Assembly (NCBI GenBank): GCA_004794655.1
Contig: SMMW01000074.1
Location: forward strand, 583,740 to 647,739
From: Marisa cornuarietis
Taxonomy: Eukaryota > Mollusca > Gastropoda > Architaenioglossa > Ampullariidae
Reading direction: 5' to 3'
Length of the DNA stretch: 64,000 nt
Under the pieces are notes generated by a model, which made no database searches, was not told the DNA's origin, and saw nothing but the letters and a program-made list of their open reading frames with translations. How positions within the stretch are numbered: position 1 is the first letter of the stretch; each line of letters begins with the position of its first letter. The position numbers and the translations under genes are program-made. This document shows, piece after piece, positions 1 to 12,126 of the stretch.

Positions 1-25
1 TTTTTTCATCTTTTTGTCGTTTCAT

Positions 26-40
26 ATGAAGCTGTACACC

Positions 41-83
<43 letters not shown>

Positions 84-325
84 GTCGTCGTCATCGTCGT
101 CGTCGTCTGTTGATTGTAGCCATGTTTATTGTACTATGTACGTTCAACACCGTTTCTCAAGTTTTTTGCAAAGTGACATCAACACCGGTTTCTGTCACAC
201 CGGTCATGACACCTACAGCTACATCACCACACCCACAGACTTCCACTGTCCGCGCAACTGTCATCATACCACCACATACGTCACCACAACTAGGGCCACC
301 TCGGCCTCTTTGTAGTGAGAGGTGA
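26..325 (+). CDS. Candidate first exon: His-rich, membrane/signal segment, Thr/Pro-rich tail
   Basis: An ATG at 26 opens a frame of 100 codons ending in TGA at 323-325. The order is a short leader, 13 His from a (CAT)n run, a basic patch RRRHRRRR, a hydrophobic stretch LLIVAMFIVLCTF, then about 45 residues rich in Thr, Ser and Pro (motifs such as TPVSVTPVMTPT). This would suit a type II anchor or a signal peptide (alternative ATG at 121-123) followed by a mucin-like stalk. AGAG|GTGAAG at about 316-326 could be a splice donor, so the stop may not be used. The His run comes from a microsatellite and may be fortuitous. No family is recognised and the promoter would lie outside the window. Confidence 0.25.
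42..107. repeat. (CAT)n/(CGT)n trinucleotide microsatellite
   Basis: About 14 CAT units pass into CGT/CAT units. In the plus frame they give His and Arg runs. Confidence 0.95.
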
Positions 326-385
326 AGAGGCGAGCGCTTGGAGTCCACCGGCTTGACAAGATGCCGAGGGTTCGATCAGCCGTGC
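310..385 (+). other. Possible tRNA-derived SINE remnant
   Basis: A B-box-like GGGTTCGATC lies at about 368-377, downstream of a tRNA-like stretch containing CCACCGGCTTGAC. No good A box or acceptor stem is visible, so this is a weak call. Confidence 0.2.
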
Positions 386-1268
386 CTGTCGCGATCAGCC
401 TGTGGATGTCTTCGCGAACGCGCCGCCTGTTCGGTCCCTTTGATGTGTGGCGGTGCCTTTGATGTGCGGCGGTCCCCTGGAGGCCGCGGCGGTCAGCACA
501 GACGATCATACAACTGGTCTGACGTGCGGCAGGGTGACCCTTGGTCAGCCACCCTTGAGGACTGACACCTGGTTGGAGACGATGTTATGTCACAGATGAC
601 TGAGCACCGTCATCCTTTTTGATCGAGCTAGGAAAATAAAACCGGGAGACGAGAGGTGGGCACATTTATTAAGTCGGTCAGTCAGTTTTATATCTTTTGT
701 AACTGATCACATTTCCCAAGTTATAATTGTTGACTGGAATTACTAAGGTTGTCATTTCTAACGAATAATCCGCCACTCGTCAAGGAGAAAATATTAAAAT
801 GTACATTTGTTCAAATATCCTCTTAACTACTCTCACATCCACGCACATCAGATTAAAACCTTTGTTTCGTGCTCAAGTGTTTGTGAATGTTTACATTGTC
901 TGTCCACAATAAGAAAGACAAGAAAAGAAAGTGAAACGAATATTAATTAACTTGCAAAGGCTGACAGTCTCCCGCGCCTGGCAGTCAAGCTGTTGGTCTT
1001 TATACAAGAGGAATGGCGGGGGTCTTGTGATTCCCTGTTTTATCGTCGTGTCGTTAGTTTGCGTGGCGGATAATGTATGTGGGGTGCACTCACCCTGCAG
1101 CTAACTGCATACTTTGCGTGTCATCTGTCCTCGTGATGTGTGGGCTAATTAAACTTTCCCCAACCCCGCTTCCACCCCCACCAGTTCTGCACTCTGGCAC
1201 TCCTCCCTTCTCCGTTACCCATCCGCCGTCAAAAGGGAATCTAACAGCACCACGCATTCTCACTCGCG
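386..1268. other. No gene recognised
   Basis: A GC-rich portion up to about 570 holds a short direct repeat (CCTTTGATGTG plus GGCGGT, twice, near 437-472). From 600 to 1268 the sequence is AT-rich and unique-looking. I see no convincing exon. Confidence 0.5.
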
Positions 1269-1308
1269 CATGCACACGTACGCACGCACGCACGCACACA
1301 TACACACA
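1269..1308. repeat. (CGCA)n/(CACA)n microsatellite
   Basis: Alternating CGCA and CACA units; imperfect. Confidence 0.85.
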
Positions 1309-2296
1309 GAGAAATACAAAAAGAAATAGAAATCTGTGAATCCTCTACCAGGAGCGCATGGCAGATATTTACACTGGGGGTATTAACACTTTAACATGTG
1401 CTGTATAGAGAATCATATCGAACACAGATTTTAAACAAATCCTCTGAAATTACATTTGTGTCAAATCTGATAACAAATTTTGTAGACCCAGCCAACTGCA
1501 AGGAAATGTTAACGATTTCTTCATTACAAGATGCTAAGCCACTAGCCTGGAGCAAACAGCTTCTTTCTGTTGTAGAGATAAAATGTGTCAGCACCAAACA
1601 CGACTTGAGTTCGGGTGTCGCAGACTAGCAGATAACGACGATCTTTATGAGAGAATGGAGGGTAGGTTGAGAGCAGTCAACTAAACCTTTTACTAGTTAT
1701 CAAACATTGTGACTGACTGCTGGCTGCCATTAGCTCTTCAGTTAGCATTTGGCCACGTGTCATGCATCTAGCCACAGACCGGTTGGAATCGCCTCCCCGG
1801 AGGAAGGTCACTGGAAGCATCATGAGAGAAGAAGCTGCATCACTTCCGGTGAGCCAGACGGGTGTCATGGCGACTAGCTCTCCCTGGGAAGTAGGACGGC
1901 AGCGCCTGCTGTACACGTCATCGCTGACATGACACCTGTTGCCCATTACGTCAAGCAGCAAATGTCGTCGAGCCGTGAACGGTGCTCACAGAGAAGCGCA
2001 CATCCTCCTGTGTAACACACGTGGCATCCACAAAAACTCGCCATACATCGCAACAAACGTCAGAAAATAATGTAAAGAAAAAACTAGCAGCATGTTCAAA
2101 TTATTAGTCGTTATTTCTCAAGTGCACTTTTGAAAAGCAAATTTCCCATTAAACGGCAAATATTCTTTCTTGTATCTACTTGCAAATATTATAAATAGGT
2201 CTTCTACTTATGCAAGTTTGTGAGCGCTTTGTGCAGTCTATACTTGGATTAAAACGTGTGTCCCAGCAATGCCAAGTCACAGACAGATGGAGCCAC
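1309..2296. other. No gene recognised; weak minus-strand frame
   Basis: A minus-strand frame of about 90 codons (1961-1677) has mixed composition, but I see no paired splice sites and no family. The rest is unique AT-rich sequence. Confidence 0.4.
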
Positions 2297-2363
2297 TGTA
2301 TGTACTCAATGTATGTACTCAATGTATGTACTCAATGTATGTAGTCAATGTGTGTAGTCAATG
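2297..2363. repeat. 13-bp tandem repeat
   Basis: About five units of TGTATGTACTCAA and variants with TAGTCAATG. The array abuts the left end of the solo LTR and supplies its CAATG flank. Confidence 0.9.
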
Positions 2364-2938
2364 TGTCAGGTATCATAGTTATTTGCTGTATTGTTTGATT
2401 AAGCTTACATTTTATAAGGACTAGTGTGGAAGAACGAGAGAGCGTGAATGACGTCAGTTGTTCGGAAGACGTGTATGAATGATGTAAAAATGAAGGAAAT
2501 GACGTGAGGGAGAGCGCGAGCGGGAGGGGGGGGGTTGGTAGTCAGTTAGGAGAAGAAAGAGGTTTAGGTAGAGAAAACAGAGCGTAGGGTAGGGATTAGG
2601 AAGAAGAATTAGTGGAGTAGGGCCAGTAGGAATTATTTAGAGCGAATTTATTGAGTAGGGCTTTAGACATTCTTTTATATATATATTCAGAAAGGGAAGA
2701 CGCCAATGGTAGGAATTTTGTTATTTTAAAATAATCTAGGTGTACGAATCGGTTAATAACTGACTTTTCATTTGTGTATTTTCCTTGTTCTCTTCTTATT
2801 TATAGTTAGTAAAGCAGAGAGATTCGTTAGACAAGTCATTCTTTTCTTTTAATTTGTGTGAAAGAACACGTGTTTGTCAGGCTCCGTGTATGTGTTGAAG
2901 GGATTGAGTGACTGATACACTGCGCGGTGGTTGTGACA
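2364..2938. mobile_element. Probable solo LTR with 5-bp target duplication
   Basis: The 575-bp segment begins TGTCAGG and ends GTGACA, so the termini form the inverted repeat TGTCA/TGACA of the TG...CA type usual for LTRs. It is flanked on both sides by CAATG (2359-2363 and 2939-2943), a 5-bp duplication as made by Gypsy and BEL integrases. Inside are a perfect CRE palindrome TGACGTCA (2449-2456), a purine-rich stretch and a TATA-like TTTATATATATATT near 2675. No internal retroviral-type coding region follows, so this would be a recombination-derived solo LTR. The left flank lies in a repeat that contains CAATG several times, which weakens the duplication evidence. Strand of transcription is unresolved. 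Confidence 0.6.
2449..2456. promoter_or_regulatory. CRE palindrome TGACGTCA within the LTR
   Basis: Exact consensus CREB/ATF site. It lies upstream of the TATA-like run at about 2675, a plausible U3 arrangement if the element is read on the plus strand. Confidence 0.45.
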
Positions 2939-2943
2939 CAATG

Positions 2944-4712
2944 TAATGTCGCCACAACCAGAAGAAGGGTAGAAGCAAGTCGTGTCAGTTGTACTACTGC
3001 AGTCTACAGTAAGTGATGACAACAATGACTCACTTATCGTCTGTGGCAAGCTGGAGAAACACATGACACTATTTTCACGTGTTTTTTTAAAATTATTTTT
3101 CTGTGTCGCTGGCTCCATGCTAAAATATCTCAAACTGAAAGATCTCCCACCCCATACCTCCACATCCTGGTGTGGCTTTCTTTGCCCCTCTTCCTCTATG
3201 GAGACCGACGGAAGTAATTATTGTTGTACACCGGAAGTGACGTTTTCCTCTTGCCTTTCCTCTTTTAAACTTGCATCGTCTGTTTGACTTTTCTCTTTCA
3301 TGCCAGCTCACCTGTCTTCTTCCTCTGACAGTCTTGTACTAGCCATGGCATCTAGTACTCCTCCTATTTCACACCACACTTTGGGGGAAATCCTCCCACA
3401 CGTCGTACTGTTCTCAATGTCAGCGCGTGCGACATCTTCCTCCTGGTAGTGAAGGCCACTCACCGCTGGCTTACAAGATGGCGTCTCCTAAAATATTCGT
3501 GTAGATGAAAAAGATGAAAAAAGTCGATGATGTTGTCATTGGTGGTCTGGTAGTGTCAGAAACTCCTCTCTCTGTCACACATGTCAAATCTGCCACGTGA
3601 CACCTTTGACAGGTTTGACAACGTGTATAAAAAGGGTTGACTGATATTTATATATTCGAATATTTTATGTGACATAAATATAAAATACCCTCCCCCCCCC
3701 CCCGAAAGAACCCCACCCTAGAGGTAGTCAAGAAACAAGCAGCAGCAGCATCAGGAGGGTTATGACCCCTGAACACGGGCTGCTGATGTTAACTGTACAA
3801 AGCTCACAACATAAAGACCAGCATGGCGGCTCTCCCCCTCCTTCCCGCCACACACACACACACATTTCTCAAGACGCGTTCCTCGCAAGGCTGCACGCAG
3901 AGGGCGCTGTCTACATGTCACGTGCAATTTTTAGGCGTGAAATTAATACAGAGCCTCGCATTCTGGGCGTGTCACTTCGTAAAACATAGTTTTCCTCCTA
4001 CTGGATATTTCCTGTGTGTGTGTGTGTGCACCAATCTACTTCAACGACCGACTGATCTGTTTATGTTGTTCTCATAAGTAAAAAGTAGCTTACCAAGATT
4101 TTTATTATGTTAAGCATCATTTTGTTATATTTTGTGTCATATTGATAGTAAACAGTTTCACAGCTGGACAGCCGTATCGCTACATGCATTATTATTTTCA
4201 GCACGTTCTTCATTATTATTCCATTTTTTTCCTCCATCGAAAAAATTCAGACTGTCAGACTATGTTTACTAGATGAAAACGGACATTACGGGCGAGTTGG
4301 GCGAATAGGAAGGAAGGGGTGGAGGGAGGAAATGTCAGGCGTGGATCGTACACAAGATGACAAATCAGAAGGAAAAGTGTGGTGCTGACCTTGATGTGGT
4401 TGTGTAAAGTTGCTGTCGTTTCCTTGTTTGCCGGGTGTCCGGCTGTAACAAGTTTATTGTCCCTGAGGAAAGGCTGGGTGGCGTGTTGCTGGCGTGACGC
4501 ACGGGGTGTCACCTCGCGGGAGACACGTTAACACACGAGGATTAGCGAGATGTCGCGACGTCCACAGTACTAGACAGTCCCATGGTCACGTGGCGGATCC
4601 ACACGACTACTCACGCGCATCAGCGACACGAACCTTTCGAACTACAATGAAAACACTGCTGCCTTCAAAACCGGTTTGTAAAGCAGCTTGGCAGGAAGCA
4701 ATTTTCCGCCTC

Positions 4713-4716
<4 letters not shown>
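2944..4716. other. No gene recognised
   Basis: Mostly unique sequence with a C12 tract near 3692-3703 and short CA and GT runs (3851-3863, 4014-4027). AAGATGGCGTC near 3475 resembles a YY1 site. There is no supported exon. Confidence 0.5.
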
Positions 4717-4765
<49 letters not shown>

Positions 4766-4773
4766 AAGAGAGA
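4717..4773. repeat. (GT)n then (GA)n microsatellite
   Basis: About 19 GT units followed by an imperfect GA run. Confidence 0.95.
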
Positions 4774-6550
4774 ATAAAGTGGATAGAAGGAAAGTGGGAA
4801 GCGCGGTGGTGGGGAAGTTACCGCTCGTCAAGCGAGGGTCTAGTCAGCAAGCAAGAGCCTCGGGCAACGTTTAGAAAAATAGACTGCATCATCATCCTAA
4901 CCACACCCTCCTACTTCATGAAAATTTACTTCCGCTGATCCCTTGTATTTATACTTAAAATGATACTGAAGCACATGAATGGCAGAAACAAGAGAGTTGT
5001 CTGTTCTGAGTCTGCCCCTGTCCCTGCCCCTGCCCCTGCCCCTGCCCTTCTTTTGCTTTCACATTAGCTGTCACCATAATTCAGTCTCGTATTTTGAGCA
5101 CAATTGTTTTATATTATAAACAAGACAACAGCCACACAAATCGCACGAAGTTTGAAATGATTTGCGTGTCACTAAAACTGTTTGCACGAAACAAATTGTT
5201 AAGATCAGGGCCTTGTTTGGCAATCAGGATGCTCAGTGCTTCGACTGATGTTTTGATACAATGTTGAGATGTGAAATATTCATGGAACATAATACATCAA
5301 CGCGGATCGTTATGTGAAACAAGAAGACGCGCGCACGCAATTCACGTATGTAAACACACTCGCACGCACCCACGCACTCACGCACGCACACACATCTTCT
5401 GCCACCTTCGTGCATATAAACAGAAGCAGCCTTCACTTCTCTACCCACAATCTCAATGGCCGAGGGAGCAGGCGGAACAGAAGACTTGGCTGGGAGCAGG
5501 AGAAAATATTGGGATTTAATCACTTCTCACCTCCTTCTAAACGCCCCTACGCCTTCGCCGCGTGTATCGGGCGAGCGGAGGAGAGGGAGGACGGGGCTAT
5601 CTGGCATTCTATCGCCGCAAACGGGTACTCAAGCTGTCGAGAAGGTATCACACGTGACAAGAGAGGCCGTGTGCAACGGAGATACGCAAAGACGCTGATC
5701 GGAACTCCTCCATAAATCATTCCTTCTCTCTCCCCCTCACTCTCTCTCTCTTCTCCCTGTGTGTGGGTGCGCATCCTCTCTTTCTCTTTGTCTTGTCTTA
5801 CATTTTCTGTTTCCTTCTCATTCTTACTTTGCACAAGTTCATCTACATCATTATTTCTCTTTGTCTGTATCGTCTCATTTTTATTTTTCTTGGACTACGT
5901 CTCATCCTTATTTCTTTTTGACAATGTGGTCCCGTGTTTTGAGGTTTTTATTACATTTTTTTTCTTCTGCTTACCGTATACATCGTCGCACACCGTTTGA
6001 GTACATCATCTCTAGAATACCGAGTCTAATACCATTATTAGTATACACACCTGTGTAATAATTTTCAAGAGTGGTATAAAAATTACGAAAGGTAAATATT
6101 CTCTTAGCAACCTTCCGAAAAAATCCCACGTGTGCACAATAAACTTCAGTGTGGGTTAGTCAGCTTACATTTGAGTAGCATTTCCGGTAGACGACCGATG
6201 TCTGACCGACTCACAGCCCAGCCGTGCGTTCAGTCATCTGTAATGTCACACCTGGAGTGTAGGTGGGGCGAGGGCTCCCAAAATTTTTGTAAAAGCAGGT
6301 GATCAAGGTGTCATCCTCATTTTGAAGTACGATGTGCAGCGCCAAGTGTGGGATGATTACCTGCACACGGAGTGGTGTGGAAACAATCAAGTCGGGCGTA
6401 AAGTTGGCGATAAATTCGCTGACGTGTCTTTTGCAGATCCAAAGAACGAGGACTTTGTCAAGAGCCTACACACAGACAAACACACAAGTGTGTACAACCG
6501 TATGAAAAGCGCACACCGCAACAGAAATACGCAAAATTCGCTAAATGAAT

Positions 6551-6551
<1 letters not shown>
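4774..6551. other. No gene recognised; small repeats
   Basis: Contains a 6-bp repeat of CCCTGC/CCTGCC type at about 5012-5048, a CGCA/CACG run at about 5355-5395 and pyrimidine-rich DNA at 5715-5960. Reading frames here are either low complexity or overlap each other, and I trust none of them. Confidence 0.5.

Positions 6552-6592
<41 letters not shown>
6552..6592. repeat. (CA)n microsatellite
   Basis: About 20 uninterrupted CA units. Confidence 0.95.
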
Positions 6593-6594
<2 letters not shown>

Positions 6595-6744
6595 TGCGCA
6601 TGCCCACATAAAGAAAGGCGCACACACAGATGTGCACATACCCAGACACTCAGAAGTGTGAATACCCGCATCAATATAGAAATACCCACACACAGAAGTA
6701 CTCGTATCCACACGCAGGTTCTGGGCAAGAGAGCGTAAGTATTG

Positions 6745-6905
6745 TAGAAAGAGTAGCATTGTAGAGTTTATTTTTTATTCAGAGTGAGTAGTATTGTAGA
6801 GTTTATTGTTTATGCAGAGTGAGTAGTATTGTCGAGTGAGTAGTATTGCAGAGTGAGTAGTAATGTAGAGTGAGCAGTATTGCAGAGTTGATTGTTTTTG
6901 CAGAC
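6745..6905. repeat. Degenerate ~18-bp minisatellite
   Basis: Repeated AGAGTGAGTAGTATTGTA-type units, some carrying an extra GTTTATT stretch; about 7 to 8 units. Confidence 0.85.
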
Positions 6906-9022
6906 TTTGCAGACCACTGGCTGTAATATTGAAGCCCAAGAGAGAGGCCAGGCTTGAATGTCTGGTCACCTGTAAAGTGAAAAGCGCCCTGGCTGTCATT
7001 GTGCGATGGTCAGTAGCTGTAACCATGGCTACCAATGTATTGATGATGTCGCCAGCATATTGCATCATCACGGGGGGTGATTCAGACCATTTAAGGGTGG
7101 ACCAATGGACACTCATCGAGTGGCTGATCAGCATATATCTCATAACCAGATGCACGGTAGATAAAAGATAAATGCACGTGGCTCCCCTTCTTTCACTCGG
7201 AGGGGACTGGGTGTCCAGAGGCGGAGATATTTCTTGAAGGTAGGTAAGTGTGAAACGCTTATCAACTGTCCACCATTAATATCGATATTCATTAAAAGAT
7301 TTCGAAGGTTAGCTGTGTCACTTGTCTTAACTATGAGATTTCTGTCTGTACTCTCTTTCTGTTGTTTTCTCCCTTCCTTCTCTCCCCTCCCTCTACTCTC
7401 GTCTGTCTATCTACCTTAATCGTCGCACAGCCACAGGGCGGCCCGGTTGCAGTATAATGAATAGTCTTCTCCTCAGGGCCAAGTTCTTCTGACAAATCAG
7501 CCAGAGCCAGCCACGGCCTTAGCTTCAGTAGTTAATAGTGAGTAGTGCAAACAGCGACACCACTGGTTTTGATAGACCCACGTGCAAATCACGTGACTGC
7601 AGCTGTTTTCTTAGCTGCTTTTTTCAATTTAGATTTTAATTACAAGAACTTGGCCTCTCACTGGTGAAAGCTACTTAACTGGGCACATATATTAAAATAG
7701 AAAATTAAAAGCTTTTGGTAAATTGAAAACAAATAAGACATTGGTGTCCTGGAAATTTAAATGGCTGTCTACACTCTTGAGGAAAACAAATGACGTCATT
7801 TCCTCCAATCATGTATGGCCTGCTGTTGTAAACATGGTCTGTTGTAAACATGGGGAACATTCCAACCGACTGTCAGAGAGAAAAAACAAAAGACGCACTC
7901 AAATGCACTGAGATGTAAAAGTTGCAAACATACACAGACTAAAAAATAAATAAATAAATAATAAGAATCCAGTTACGTTGGTTGCAGAATGATGTCCGCA
8001 GTCCCTCATAACGAAGATTTGAAGAAGTAAACAAGAAATGTCTCAACTGACAACATCTCATGAATGCGCGTGTCGACAGCAAGACGTAAATACGCGTCGA
8101 CAAAACACGAAGATCTCAACACATCGACTAAAATATTGTGAAGAAAGGAAGTGAGTACGAGTATAAACATTAACCCTTGACCCATAACAATCCTCAAACC
8201 ATCCCTGGCCTACAATGAAGTGCATCTTTGTACATCTGCGCTACAGCAGGCTCCAGACCGCAGTAACTGCTGACCTTACAGCAGGCGGGTATGAAAGTGA
8301 AGGAAATCTTTGTTAACTTTATGACTCACACCCGTCACCAAGCCCTCTCCCCATATATAAGCTTTTTGTGTTATTTTTCTTATCATTCAGACACTTTTGG
8401 TTGTAAGCATAAAGTGCTTCTGACAAGGGCCTAAATCCTTTCGCTCGGACAAGTTAGGATAATGAGTAACGGCCGTGAGGACGAAGTGAGTCAGTGAATT
8501 TAATGTTCTTTTTTGTTCTTTCTTTTTGGCTAACATTTGGCCTCCAAGACAGACAATACACTTGCATCATCAGTGCACCAGTCGCCTGCAACACAGGAGT
8601 TGCTTCCCTTGGAGTGGTATTGCAAGAAGACCGAGTGAAGGAGGCGGTCGAGTTGCTTCTCCCATCACTCGGCACAATGTCGTGGAAACAGGCTTCACAA
8701 AGTGATTTTCCTCAAGGGACTGAGGAGGAGAGAGGGATGCCCAAACATTTGGGGAGGGGAGTGGGAGGGGCGGCTGTTGTACTGTAAGCAAGATTATTAT
8801 AGAAGTTTACAATAATATATTTCATCATACTCCGGTTTCATATTTTCACGTTAGTCACCTACTTCAGATCTCAACATGTATATAAATTAACAGCAAGAAC
8901 TAAAAACAAACCCTGGCTTTGTCATCTATCAGGTAAGCAGCTATTTTACTTGACAGTGTACCAACGAGTACTTTGGTCTCTTGCCCCCGGCTGTTCAAAC
9001 CCACTGTACGAGTGTCAAACAC
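6906..9022. other. No gene recognised
   Basis: Unique sequence with an (AAAT)n run near 7943-7962. A plus-strand frame at 8503-8787 starts with a hydrophobic stretch but has no other gene signals. Confidence 0.5.
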
Positions 9023-9074
9023 CCACCACACCACACCACACCACACCACACCACACACCACACCACACCACACC
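9023..9074. repeat. (CCACA)n pentanucleotide repeat
   Basis: About ten CCACA units with one CACA slip. Confidence 0.95.
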
Positions 9075-9154
9075 ATGATAGAGAATGAAGGAGGCCTTAA
9101 TTGCTAAATAAAAAGATACTGAATAAATGCACCGAATGAAGATAACGATATTTC

Positions 9155-9205
9155 TAACAGTACAATACAATACAACTTTATTAATCCCAAAAGGTAATTA
9201 CAGGT
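9155..9205 (-). mobile_element. LINE/SINE-type 3' tail, truncated
   Basis: Read on the minus strand, the sequence runs TTTTGGGATTAATAAAG then a short TTGTATTGTATTG tail. This matches the tail at 35,010-35,091 and resembles the 3' end of the LINE at 14.7-15.6 kb. The 5' limit of the fragment is unknown. Confidence 0.5.
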
Positions 9206-9578
9206 AGTGGTCATAGGATAGCAATCTACAGATAAGTACTTACATCTACATGTTGACTACATGTTGTCTATGAGGTCACCTCAGGCTAACACCCATGTCG
9301 GTCAGTAGAACTCATCAAGTGAGTGGCACGAGGAGTGATGATTGCGGCTACAATTTGCTCTGTGTTCAGTAGAAACAACATCTACAGGAGAAGATGCAAA
9401 TTGCAGCTGACAGGAGTTGATGTCTGGCACGTGACACTCGTAGGCAGACGTACTTACATGTGTGTACTGTACCGTCAACCACTGGTGACAGCCCTGAACA
9501 CTTTACTCAAGATGTGCACCTCCCTGAGTTGTGAGCAGCTCTTAGCTTAACAACACATTAGAATGTATCAATGAAACT

Positions 9579-9579
<1 letters not shown>

Positions 9580-9673
<94 letters not shown>

Positions 9674-9692
9674 GAGAGAGAGAGAGAGAGGG
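9580..9692. repeat. (CTGT)n then (GA)n microsatellite
   Basis: About 24 perfect CTGT units end in a (GA)n run. The Asp-Arg-Gln-Thr open frames on the minus strand are its translation. Confidence 0.98.
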
Positions 9693-9915
9693 AGGGGGCA
9701 GAGGAAAAGAATGAAGAAATGGTTGAAGAAAGGAAGAAGTGAAGGCTGGCAGAATGAAGGAAGAGGATGACGCCATTGTGATTCGTGTTCGCTCCTTGCT
9801 CTGATTGGTCTACGATCATTGTAAGTAGGTAGTCAACAAGCTGCAATCAGTGGCAATGGACTAATTAGCGGAAATAGCAACAAACGTTCGACCTCATTAG
9901 GCCACTCAAACTCAC

Positions 9916-10154
9916 CCAAGCCAAAGGTCATGGCAGCTACTTTTCGATGCCAAGTACACTTGGAAGACCACTCAGCGCCCTTATAATGAGGGAAGCTTCC
10001 AGTCAGCCCCCCGGCATCGCCGTCGGAAAAGATACAGATCGTAGGCAAGGTGACCGTGACAGACCTGCACGTGCATTGGAAGGAAGCAGGTCTTCCAGCC
10101 TCTCCTGTAGACACGAGCTCGTAAGTCTGCCAGTCTCTGGCACTGATGACACCC
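9916..10154 (-). CDS. Candidate internal exon, unknown secreted or extracellular domain
   Basis: On the minus strand an open frame of 177 codons crosses a segment bounded by TGCCAG| at 10,155-10,160 (acceptor) and |GTGAGT at 9910-9915 (consensus donor), giving a 239-bp exon. It would start in phase 2 and end in phase 1. The translated segment is high in complexity, with four Cys, four Trp, and local motifs DWQTYELVSTGEAG, FQCTC, TGSFPHYKGAEW and CTWHRK. Codons mostly end in G or C, unlike the AT-rich surroundings. I recognise no family. Flanking exons were not found: downstream on this strand lies the CTGT repeat. Possible alternatives are a conserved non-coding block or a chance frame in GC-rich DNA. 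Confidence 0.35.
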
Positions 10155-10397
10155 CTGGCACGCGGTGAAAGCGATATCCTGGCGATACCCCAAACTCTCA
10201 GTCTCCCACCCCCAAGTGAAGTGAGGTTTGTTTGCGGTAGTAAGCATAAAACACTGGGGCAACAAAGAAACATCTCAACGACTGAGCTGACCCCCCTCCC
10301 CTCCCAGTCCCACCCGTTACACTTCACCCCCCAGTCCAGCCTCGTGTTAATAGGAACCGACGGCAAGTTTGCGCTTCAAGCATTTCCGATGAACTAG

Positions 10398-10660
10398 CCA
10401 CCCGAGCAGTGAAGCTCTGTCATCACTCAGGGCCATGCATGCTGCACATGTCAATGCAAATAGCTACAGATAAGACATTTACCATTCTCGTCTGCTACAA
10501 GACTTTCGTCAGCTGCAAGACTATCAGCGGGAACAAGGTTTCCTCTCCAAGTGGCAAAAGTTATTAGAGAATCGAATTACTCACTGATTGTTCCTTTCGT
10601 ACTGAACATCTGAACAAAGTGAGCTAATCGTCGGCTCTTTCCTTGTCTTTGTCTTTCTCA
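10398..10660. other. No gene recognised
   Basis: Unique sequence without supported exons. Confidence 0.4.
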
Positions 10661-11050
10661 CGACCACTTTATTTAGCTTAGTCTTTCTCTCTCCGCTCTC
10701 GATCTCACCATCTCTATCTCTCCATCCATAGTCATCTGTCTATCCATCTTTTCGTGTATCTTTATCAATCAATCATCGCTATCAATCTGTCTATCCATCT
10801 ATAGCTATTCATGTCTTTTATCTATCCAGCTCTCTATATCAATCTCTTTATCATTCTTTATTAACCTATTTATCTATCAACCCAGTATCTCTATCAGTCT
10901 CTTTATCCATCTCTTTGTCTATCGATCTATCATTAATCTCTCTCATTTAGTCTATACATCTTCATCGCTCTATTAATCCATCGTTCCCATCTATCAATGT
11001 CTCTCCATACCTATCTATCTTGCCCCTCTTCTCCATTGTTTCTCCTTATT
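10661..11050. repeat. Degenerate TCTA/CATC pyrimidine-rich region
   Basis: Interrupted TCTATC, CCATCT and CAATCT units over about 380 bp look like an old tetranucleotide microsatellite. Confidence 0.75.
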
Positions 11051-12126
11051 TATTCCTTTGTCCTCGCATCCCAAACTGTTCTCACTCTGGGGTTCGTTGT
11101 CGTTCTGTTTAATTGTCATTTATCTTCCTGCTGCTAAAGGAAAGAAAGAAACACTGACCGACTGGTTGAAAGGCGGTCAAGTAGTCCCACATAATCAGAT
11201 AAACAAAAATTCAAAGGAATCTGACATTTTGTGCTTAAAGAACACCTAGTGAAGCTGCTATCTTTAGGCGCTTCTTGAGTTTCCATCCTGACCAGCTCTA
11301 AAGAGGAAGCCAACGTTTTTCGATGAAAAGGATGAAGGGAGGAAAATGAAAGAAGACGAAACATATCTAAGTGATCACTCACTTATTTTGGCCTTTGAGC
11401 TGGAGTGTGCATCAAGTTAATTTATGACCACCACTCGAAGTCGATCAGAACTCCCTACTCATTCGTCTCCACTGCGCATGCGTGTGATCTCGGGATCACG
11501 TGACTCTCGCACGCGTCACATCTGGGAAAGAGCCGAAAGGCGGCGTACACAAAATGTCAGGCGGGCAACTGTGTAGTATAAACCATGTTTCAACTGCGGC
11601 TTTTCAACTCGGGTTTCATCCGCTTTCTTTTTTTTTTCAAAGTGAGTCACTCGTCCTGTTCTCCGCTGTTTCAAGCACTTTGTTGTACATACGAATTTTT
11701 TCCCCTTCCGATTCGCTCCCTTTTAAACTGCCACTGGAGGGGAGAGAATCCTCCAGCTTGATATTCTGCAGTCGCGATAAACGCTCAAGAGGTGATTGCG
11801 TATCACGCGGTTTCTTCAAACATCTTTTAACTCCGTGATGTTCATATGCGTCTGTCCGAGGCTATTTTCTTTGATACCTTTTCAAGAAACATCAAAGGGA
11901 AGAACATAAGACATCGACTTCAACGGTTTGCACCAGATCTAAGCAGCAGACGCCCGAGTTCTTAGGACAAAGCTGAAAAAACTCCCTGCACCTCTTCCCC
12001 CCCCCCCACTCCCCCGACCTAAAAACGTGTTTATATTTTCAGCCACCTCCTGTAAAGCAGTGGCGGTGGTGGAATCGGCGGCCTGAGAGAAGACAAAGTC
12101 TTGACTGGGGGATCGGCGATCTGTCT
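11051..12126. other. No gene recognised
   Basis: Unique sequence with a C-rich tract at 11,996-12,007. The frame of the following array is already open from about 12,079. Confidence 0.4.

Noticed and set aside
8503..8787. Secreted protein with a hydrophobic start
   Set aside because: No splice sites, family or composition support; the opposite strand is also open.
9558..9846. Asp-Arg-Gln-Thr repeat proteins on the minus strand
   Set aside because: They are the (CTGT)n microsatellite read in several frames.
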